In this document: positions 57,171 through 64,000 of the stretch, piece after piece
Numbering within the stretch: the first letter of the stretch is position 1
Layout: every line of letters starts with the position of its first letter
From: Clarkia xantiana subsp. parviflora
Taxonomy: Eukaryota; Streptophyta; Magnoliopsida; Myrtales; Onagraceae
NCBI GenBank assembly: GCA_036873135.1
Contig: JAPTYO010000007.1
Location: forward strand, 26,332,763 to 26,396,762
Direction: 5' to 3'
Length of the DNA: 64,000 nucleotides
The notes under the pieces: model-generated
Told to the model about the DNA's origin: nothing
The model's input: only the letters and a program-made list of their open reading frames with translations
Databases searched by the model: none
Made by a program: the position numbers and the translations under genes

Positions 57171-60100
57171 ATGGCAAGTGATCACAACCCTCCCGAAGAG
57201 GTGAAAAATCTAAGGAAAAGACCCGGGCGTCCCAGGAAGTCCCCGGCGAACAAAAGAGCAGGATGCCAAGCTCCAGCTGGGAGCCAGTCGGGACCCTCCC
57301 ACATCCCAAGGGCTACTTCCGTAGCCTCATCCATACCGACGGACAATGTGCCCAACGCACAGTACAGAGAGCCAAGGGACAAGCATCACGCGCATCCACC
57401 CGGTTTCGAACCACAAGGGCACGAAGATGAATCCCAGACAGAAATGCCGCAGGGCGAGCAAAGAACGGGGGCAAACCCGATGCCCACCGTCACTCCAGCA
57501 ATGATGGCCGCGATAGAAGAGCTACTCGCATTCCGCGAGTCTCTCAAAAACCAAGGATACACAGCTCAGCCACCACCAGTCAATCAACACTATGCTGAGC
57601 CAGCAAGGGAGACGTCGCAAGACACCACTCTCTATGGCAATCCTTTCCAAGGAGGGAACCAACACACAAGATATGAACCTGCACGGTCATATACTCCTTT
57701 CCAAGGAGATCAACAATGGAGGAACGAAAGGCAGCCCCCATTCTACCACCCACAGCAACCAACGAGAGACGATCCCTATCAGGCCACAAGCAGGGATCAA
57801 TCTGACGTCTACCGCGACAATGGTCAGCCAAAACCTTCAACAGGTTATGCTGAACCGGTAAAGGGATTTACCGCCGAAATGTTAGAAGAGCTGGTGGAGA
57901 AGAAAATGAGGGAGGCAAAAATGAAGGGTATGCACGCTCTTGAAGAAAGGGCGTCACATCCGTTCGCTGAGCACTTGGTGAACAGTCGCGTCCCAGACGC
58001 ACTATACCGAATTGGAGGAGACCCCTACCGGGGAAAAGGAGACCCAATTGAACATGTGCAAAAGCACGAGGCCTCTCTGCTAGGCAGAACAAAGAACCCG
58101 CATCACTTTGCAATGACGTTTTCACAAACTCTTGCCGGGACCGCCGCACACTGGTTCTTCTCACTGCCTTGCGGAAGCATTACTTCATGGGCGGACCTAA
58201 AGGCCAAATTCATTCGGCGATACATGGGTGAGCGCACACTGTTGAGAGGGGCAAACGCTCTGGACGACGTCCAACAGCAGAACGAAGAATCCCTTGCCGA
58301 CTATTACGTCCGCTTCAATCAGAACATTTCTGATATTCAGGGAAACCTGACCGAAGGAGAAATTGTTCGGGCATTCATCCGAAACCTTGGTCGAAGAGGC
58401 AATGCCTTAGCTGAAAAGATGGCCAAACGTCCGGCGGAATCCATGGAAGAACTGGCCGCGAGAGTCAAGGAGTATATAGACCTGGAGAGATTCAGAAGCC
58501 AGAATAAGGCAAAAATTGCCGCAGCTAAGGCGAAAGACAATCCAAAACAATACCAACCAAAGCCACACCCAGGCAGCCAAGGAAAACATTGGCAACCTCA
58601 GCCAAAAAGACCTTTCCAAGGGGATTTGCAGAAGCCTAAAGAAGTAAATCTCGCCGACTGCATCCCTCTGAACGCCCCGCTGTCGGTGATTTTGAGAGAA
58701 ATGAAAAACGCAAATATGTGGAGGGAGCCAAACAATTTCCGGAAAGGCCCACTGGGAAAAGACAAGGACAAGTGGTGTGAAAACCACGAAGTCTTCGGCC
58801 ATGAAACCGATAGCTGCGTCAGTCTTCGCTTCCGAATCAATAACTTCGTCCTCAAGGGCGAGTTAAAGCAATTTGTGGACCAAGGCAACAGCCCCTCAAA
58901 AAAGACTCAGCCAGAGTCGTCAAAAAGATCAAACAAGGGAAAAGAGAAAGCCCATGACAACCCTCCGCCAGCCAAGCGAGGAGTAATCAATGTCATACAT
59001 GGAGGGCCTGCCGCCGGAGGACACATATCCAATGCCCGGGACGTTTATGCATCCCAAGCAGCAACACTGCCAAAATACGGAAAGCGCAAGCAACCCGAGC
59101 AAGAAGACACAGTCATCCAATTCTCCAGGGAAGACTTGAAGCATATCGTTTATCCCCACGATGATGCTTTAGTCATTACCATGGACATTGACGGGTACGA
59201 TGTGAAAAGAATTCTTGTGGATGGTGGAAGTTCTGCTGACATTCTACATATCAGAGTTCTGGAGCAACTAGGGAAGTCTGTCAGGGACTTGACCCCGGGT
59301 ACCTTCTCATTAGTTAGCTTCGCAGGAGCAGCTACACAACCATTGGGCACAATTACACTTCCGGTCGTCCTTGGCCAGGGATGGAAAGCATTACATATCA
59401 ACGTCACTTTTGTAGTTGTAGAATCCCTCGGAGCCTACAACGGAATCTTGGGACGAACAACGATCAATCCCTATGTGATCGTGCCTTCCACCGTCCACCA
59501 AAAGATGAAGTTCCCGACAGAGCATGGGATTGGAGAAGTGCTGGGCGATCAGATAACCGCAAGGCGTTGTTACGTTAATGCCTTGAGAGCAAAGCACCAA
59601 TACCATGTGGCCATGGTAAACTCCTTCAAGAGGCAGAAAGTGGTTGACGAAAGAAAGAAGCAACCAATGGAACAAGCCATTACAATTTGGAAACCGCAAG
59701 AAAGCATCCAGTTATCACCATGGCAACGGATTTGGCTCGTTCAACAGGGAGAAGATGAGCCAATCTTGGAATACTTCATCAAATTCGCCTCCAACGCCTC
59801 AACCGCGAAAGCAACAAAAGAAGAAGTGATAAGCGTGTTCTATGCAAATATGAACGCCAAATCTTTCCTTCTCTTTGGACGAACTCATGGATGGCGAACC
59901 ACAAAAACCATGGCGGATCTAAAGGAAAAGCTTGAGACAGCAGTCTTTTGCGAGCAAGAACTGAGGTGGGGTACACCCCTCAGTTGGGACAAAGGTGTTC
60001 GAGCAGAAACAAACAACCAGGAAGACGCAAGCTTGGATATCAATAACATCTTCACACCGCTAAACACGGTGGCCGAAGACATTTACGTCAACCTGCTAGA

Positions 60101-60305
60101 AAATAAGCTCCCAAGTCCGCTTGCCCCGGAGACAGCTTTCTTGGGCAACGATATCAGAGAATGGTGCAAGTACCATAAAACTTGGGGGCACAATACAAAC
60201 GTGTGTCTGCCACTAAGGAAGGAAATCGAAGAATGCATCACGCTAGGCGCACTGAGGCGATTTGTTGCAACCAACTACGCAACACCGTCATCAAACCAGC
60301 CATGA
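57171..60305 (+). CDS. Gag-protease polyprotein of a Tat-like element with a second gag module, 1044 aa
   Basis: The open frame starts at the first ATG after the primer site. Residues 1-240 are a polar, Pro/Gln-rich, likely disordered head. Residues about 280-440 are the Retrotrans_gag domain (GDPIEHVQKHEASLLGRTKN, TLAGTAAHWFFSLP, FIRRYMGERT, SLADYYVRFNQNI). A Tat-type zinc-knuckle-like motif CENHEVFGHETDSC is at about 536. A retropepsin-like domain (about 665-790) has VDGGSSADIL at 683 and NGILGRTTIN. After it, residues about 850-930 again resemble the C-terminal half of gag (PILEYFIKFASNA, MADLKEKLETAVFCEQE), and a second knuckle CKYHKTWGHNTNVC lies near 1000. The active-site Thr of the usual DTG is Gly here, as in some Tat elements. 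No polymerase follows. Confidence 0.85.
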   Translation: MASDHNPPEEVKNLRKRPGRPRKSPANKRAGCQAPAGSQSGPSHIPRATSVASSIPTDNVPNAQYREPRDKHHAHPPGFEPQGHEDESQTEMPQGEQRTGANPMPTVTPAMMAAIEELLAFRESLKNQGYTAQPPPVNQHYAEPARETSQDTTLYGNPFQGGNQHTRYEPARSYTPFQGDQQWRNERQPPFYHPQQPTRDDPYQATSRDQSDVYRDNGQPKPSTGYAEPVKGFTAEMLEELVEKKMREAKMKGMHALEERASHPFAEHLVNSRVPDALYRIGGDPYRGKGDPIEHVQKHEASLLGRTKNPHHFAMTFSQTLAGTAAHWFFSLPCGSITSWADLKAKFIRRYMGERTLLRGANALDDVQQQNEESLADYYVRFNQNISDIQGNLTEGEIVRAFIRNLGRRGNALAEKMAKRPAESMEELAARVKEYIDLERFRSQNKAKIAAAKAKDNPKQYQPKPHPGSQGKHWQPQPKRPFQGDLQKPKEVNLADCIPLNAPLSVILREMKNANMWREPNNFRKGPLGKDKDKWCENHEVFGHETDSCVSLRFRINNFVLKGELKQFVDQGNSPSKKTQPESSKRSNKGKEKAHDNPPPAKRGVINVIHGGPAAGGHISNARDVYASQAATLPKYGKRKQPEQEDTVIQFSREDLKHIVYPHDDALVITMDIDGYDVKRILVDGGSSADILHIRVLEQLGKSVRDLTPGTFSLVSFAGAATQPLGTITLPVVLGQGWKALHINVTFVVVESLGAYNGILGRTTINPYVIVPSTVHQKMKFPTEHGIGEVLGDQITARRCYVNALRAKHQYHVAMVNSFKRQKVVDERKKQPMEQAITIWKPQESIQLSPWQRIWLVQQGEDEPILEYFIKFASNASTAKATKEEVISVFYANMNAKSFLLFGRTHGWRTTKTMADLKEKLETAVFCEQELRWGTPLSWDKGVRAETNNQEDASLDINNIFTPLNTVAEDIYVNLLENKLPSPLAPETAFLGNDIREWCKYHKTWGHNTNVCLPLRKEIEECITLGALRRFVATNYATPSSNQP

Positions 60306-61127
60306 CAAAACGGGAGAAACAATTCTCTCCTAGATTACTTTGCGCATTTCTACTACTTCTAGTACAATCAATGTAAATACGCGCAAGCATCTAATAAAGT
60401 TAATCTACGTTTGTAGGTACATACTTATCTCTTGCACGCTATTTTTGGATTAAACGCGAAGCAACAAACTACGCACATATTATCTACTCCAATAATCCAA
60501 GAAACTATGCCATGAGCAAGCAAAATCTATTACGCATTATGACTACACTACGATTACTACTCAGGAATTACGCCAAGTAGTAACCTATCCACAAAAAATC
60601 TTTTCCAACAATACAAACTAAGCTTTGCATAAAAGGAGGAGCTTATGGTATACAACACCAACATATCTATTATCTACACCAACAAGGAGTTTATCTCTCC
60701 ATTATAGGCGTCTATCTCTAGAAGCCGTCGACAACACAAAGCCATCGAGCTATGTTTACAATCAACTTATTCCGCAATGTCAACCTACGGATCTGCTATC
60801 AAAACGACGACTATTCAGGGCGTCAACTACAAGCAGTGTCTCGGATTAACACCAAGACCTATTATTAAAATGACGGCTATTCAGGGCGTCAACTACATGC
60901 AATACCTTGGAATAACGCCAAGGCCTATCATCAAAATAACATGTTGAGGTATCCTCTTTTCTAAAAGACAAGCCCCATGTTTACTTATCTTAATGACATG
61001 CTGTGACATCTATGGTTAGAAGCAAATCCTCATGTCCATAGCCATCCCCTGGATTTAGAACAGGATGGGCATACGGGGCTGATCACCCCTCAAGTGACGG
61101 AAGTTCTCTGTCTAGACAACTACCTCA
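60306..61127 (+). other. Non-coding interior of the Tat-like element
   Basis: No reverse transcriptase, RNase H or integrase motif is seen where pol would be expected. Short repeated phrases occur (GACG.CTATTCAGGGCGTCAAC twice, at about 60807 and 60871). Confidence 0.6.
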
Positions 61128-61803
61128 CTCTAAATGTGTATATCCTGTTTAGGATTCACTCTATGTGTATATCCTGTTTTAGGATTCACTCTAAAATGTG
61201 TATATCCTGTTTAGGATTCACTCTATGTGTATATCCTGTTTTAGGATTCACTCTAAGTGTATATCCTTTTTAGGATTCACCCTATGTGTATATCCTGTTT
61301 TAGGATTCACTCTAAAATGTGTATATCCTGTTTAGGATTCACTCTATGTGTATATCCTGTTTTAGGATTCACTCTAAGTGTATATCCTTTTTAGGATTCA
61401 CCCTATGTGTATATCCTGTTTTAGGATTCACTCTAAAATGTGTATATCCTGTTTAGGATTCACTCTATGTGTATATCCTGTTTTAGGATTCACTCTAAGT
61501 GTATATCCTTTTTAGGATTCACCCTATGTGTATATCCTGTTTTAGGATTCACTCTAAAATGTGTATATCCTGTTTAGGATTCACTCTATGTGTATATCCT
61601 GTTTTAGGATTCACTCTAAGTGTATATCCTGTTTAGGATTCACTCTAAAATGTGTATATCCTGTTTAGGATTCACTCTATGTGTATATCCTGTTTTAGGA
61701 TTCACTCTAAGTGTATATCCTGTTTAGGATTCACTCTAAAATGTGTATATCCTGTTTAGGATTCACTCTAAGTGTGTATACCCTGTTTAGGGTTCACTCT
61801 CTA
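61128..61803 (+). repeat. Tandem array of about 22 hairpin-forming monomers (30 bp)
   Basis: The monomer is approximately TGTGTATATCCTGTTTTAGG followed by ATTCACTCTA (29-32 bp). Each contains ATCCT and AGGAT separated by 4-5 bases, a small stem-loop. Four monomer types (starting TAAAAT, TAT, TAAG, TAT) form a higher-order unit of about 121 bp repeated three times, followed by shorter three-monomer units. The last monomer has ACCCT and AGGGT, keeping the pairing. Confidence 0.92.
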
Positions 61804-62703
61804 TAGCGGAAGTCCTCTTGCTAGACGACAATTCCGTACTACAGACTTTCAAAGCCGTGATGTGTGATTCCTGGACGCAGAAAACATACATCACAATTCA
61901 TACTCTCAAAAGTGCTACATGGTTCCTGGACGCAGGAATCATGTATCACAAACATTTTTACCAAGTATTTTGTCAAAATACTTTTTAAAATGTTTTATGT
62001 ATCAAACTCCTTTCCAAAATTTTTATCAACACGATTTTTGGGATGTACCACAATCAATGTCAAAATATTTTCTCCAAATATTTTACCAACACCCCTTTTA
62101 AGGTTCGCAAAATGCTTCTTCAAAAACTAAACAGTTTTGACGTATGCTTCCCCAACGCGGGTTGATACACGCTGGCAGGTGCGCTCCCTGTTTAAAACTC
62201 GTAAAATTTACAAGTCGGGTCTTGTACAACGTCGCCTTAGAGTGGAACTAAGAGACGGTATAAACTACTATCTTCCTTAGCCAAGATAACACCCTTCAAA
62301 CACACTACTTGTTGAGATATATTGCTATACGCAAAAATACTTGACAGGTCGCAACACATATAGCGGCAAGCTATTCAGGAAAGAAAGGCAATATGCATAA
62401 TGCATCATGCAAACAATCAGGAGAACTTTTCAACTTATCAATCAGGAAGTGGCTATCAGTCACGCCTGCGGGGACTATGTCTACGCTACTAGTCATCCAC
62501 ATTCAGCAAACACAGTAAGTGATAACGGTTTGACATATTACTAACAAGTTATCATGCAAACTGCTGTGTATAAAACAGGTCCATGCGACGAAGTTCAAAG
62601 CGAACAAGTCACAAACAACAACTCCAACAAGTTTCTAAAACATAGAAGCTGGGGGGCAAACTGGCTCACATATGAGTTCAACAAGTCAAAAAGATAACAC
62701 AAA
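61804..62703 (+). other. Non-coding interior between the hairpin array and the antisense gene
   Basis: Contains a short repeated phrase TTCCTGGACGCAG (61869 and 61922) and AT-rich sequence. No gene was found. Any terminator of the antisense gene would lie here. Confidence 0.5.
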
Positions 62704-63934
62704 TCAAAGAAGTCCACCATCCCTGACAGGGCTGGGTGGAACAGGCAAATGTTGCACGCTACTGCCACCACCATCTTCTCCAAACAAAAACGCAAAATCA
62801 GATGTTGCAGCATCTAAGCGACGAAGCTCGGTAACTTGCCTAACAGCAGACTCCGCATATGGCCCCAACCTTTCAAAAGGAAAGCCAGGAGCAAGAATAC
62901 TCACTCTACGAATAAAATCCTCAGCAAACTCGCTGAGCATAGGAGTGGCCTTCGCTCTAGCAGCGGTAGTAACTGCGCTATCAAATCCAGGAGTCGAAGT
63001 GAACTTGCTAAGTCCTTCTTCAATGCCAGCCTTCATCTCTACCTCACAAACTTTCCGGCAGGCAACCTTGTGCTTGCCTACGTTATCTGAAATCACCTTC
63101 TCAATGGCGGCATTCTCGGATTCAAGCTGAATAACGCTGGCATGATCAGCCTCATAACGAGCATCAAAGTCCGTCTTCTTCAAGGAAAGACGACGCACTT
63201 CATCCTTGGCCTCCTCAAGCTCTTTGGACAAAGCGGCAGCTCTGTCAGCAATGGCACGGTTCTCCTGAACAAGCTCTAGCACGAAAGAGGCCATATGCAC
63301 CATGTCGGAAACAACCTGAGAATAAGGACACAATAAACATATATATTCGGGGGCAACGAACATAGCAAAATTAAATAAAGAGATACTCACCGGAGCAAAT
63401 CCAGACAGTGATCTCTCAACAAATGTTCGCGCCTCCTCGTCGCTCGAGGGCCGGACAACTCGATCTCCAGGGGGAATGGAGCGACGAAGAACACGCACGC
63501 CAACTTCAGGCATGCTCAGCTGGGAGTCTTTTGGAAAAGTAACACCTCCCGCCACATACGGCATCCACCTATCATCTGAAATATCTCCATCCAAAGGACG
63601 AAGCAAATCTGCACGTCCAAGCGGGGGGACCGCTACATGTAAAACAGGCAGCGTTATGCAAAAACCAAGTATAAAGCATATAAGGGTATAGAATAAAATG
63701 TCCAGTTTATACCAGAAAGGGAAGAACGCTCCACCTCGGACCGATCCTTCGAGCGGGGGGCAGCCAACACATCCTCACTACCACCAACTCCCTTCCCTTT
63801 ATGACAGGAAGGAGTTGGAACGGTCACAGTAGTCTTCGGACGCTTCGAACCGCTCGAAGAACGCGCCCCAGTGGTGGACCGTTTGGAAGAGTCAGGTGCA
63901 GCAACAGCACGGTCAGTAACAAGCGCCGTACGAC
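62704..63934 (-). CDS. Antisense multi-exon gene inside the Tat-like element, partial
   Basis: Three exons on the minus strand keep frame: 63934-63713, 63632-63391 and 63315-62704 (stop). The donors are TTTCTG|GTATAA and CTCCG|GTGAGT; the acceptors are CATGTAG and TTCTCAG. The upstream exon is Ser/Arg/Lys-rich (SSGSKRPKTTVTVP). The second gives VPPLGRADLLRPLDGDISDD. The last has a coiled coil (LSKELEEAKDEVRRLSLKKT, then YEADHASVIQLESENAAIEK) and ends SPVRDGGLL. It occupies the place of the antisense ORF known from Tat elements and parallels the antisense gene at the left edge, whose C-terminal part is off-window. The 5' part, expected to hold the conserved transposon domain, lies beyond 64000. 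Function unknown. Confidence 0.6.
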
Positions 63935-64000
63935 CTGCAAGTAACGAAAAAGTTACAACCCGATCAAGAAAATAAAAGATTACCCCTTCAAGAAGCTATC

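Noticed and set aside
61128..61803. Array of short regular repeats resembling a CRISPR array
   Set aside because: The units are directly contiguous with no unique spacers, and the sequence is a plant retrotransposon interior. It is a tandem repeat.
1..64000. tRNA, snRNA or other RNA genes
   Set aside because: I saw no cloverleaf-like A/B box pairs or other RNA gene signatures I could support; the tRNA-Met matches are retrotransposon primer sites only.

Overview
This is nuclear DNA of a flowering plant, almost certainly a eudicot. Genes have many short introns with GT..AG borders, intergenic DNA is AT-rich, and the whole window is packed with plant-type transposable elements. I see no bacterial, viral or organellar gene content except one plastid-derived 23S rRNA fragment in the nucleus. 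All calls come from reading the sequence; no database search was run.

Layout. 1-3.1 kb: the 3' part of a large Tat-like (Ty3/gypsy) element, with an antisense gene and the 3' LTR. 3.3-7.8 kb: small DNA transposons (two hAT-type elements with perfect 8-bp target duplications) and a Helitron 3' end. 8.5-12.6 kb (+): a WEB1-type coiled-coil gene with a leader intron and an upstream ORF. 13.1-14.2 kb (-): sterol carrier protein 2 (SCP2). 15.07-17.82 kb: a complete non-autonomous LTR retrotransposon carrying a piece of a callose synthase gene. 18-23.6 kb: repeats. 24.3-26.2 kb (+): an AREB/ABF bZIP factor. 27.1-28.0 kb: two MITEs. 29.3-32.4 kb (+): a remorin-family gene. 33.3-36.0 kb (-): an SBP1/BOI-type RING E3 ligase. 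36.2-40.6 kb: a miniature LTR element (TRIM) and inverted-repeat elements, one interrupted by plastid 23S rRNA sequence. 41.2-45.6 kb (-): an RHG1A-type RING-H2 E3 ligase. 46.9-54.5 kb: gene-free, with nested MITEs. 54.55-56.24 kb: a probable Helitron with gene remnants. 56.3 kb to the end: a pol-less Tat-like element with gag-protease plus a second gag module, an array of small hairpins, and an antisense multi-exon gene.

The six cellular genes are single-copy housekeeping or signalling genes and do not form a cluster. WEB1/SCP2 and remorin/SBP1 are convergent pairs. WEB1 acts in blue-light chloroplast movement, SCP2 in peroxisomal lipid handling, ABF in abscisic-acid transcription, remorin at the plasma membrane, and the two RING proteins in ubiquitination. 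These roles rest on family membership. The unusual biology is mainly in the mobile elements: gene capture, antisense genes inside retrotransposons, structured tandem arrays and nested insertions.
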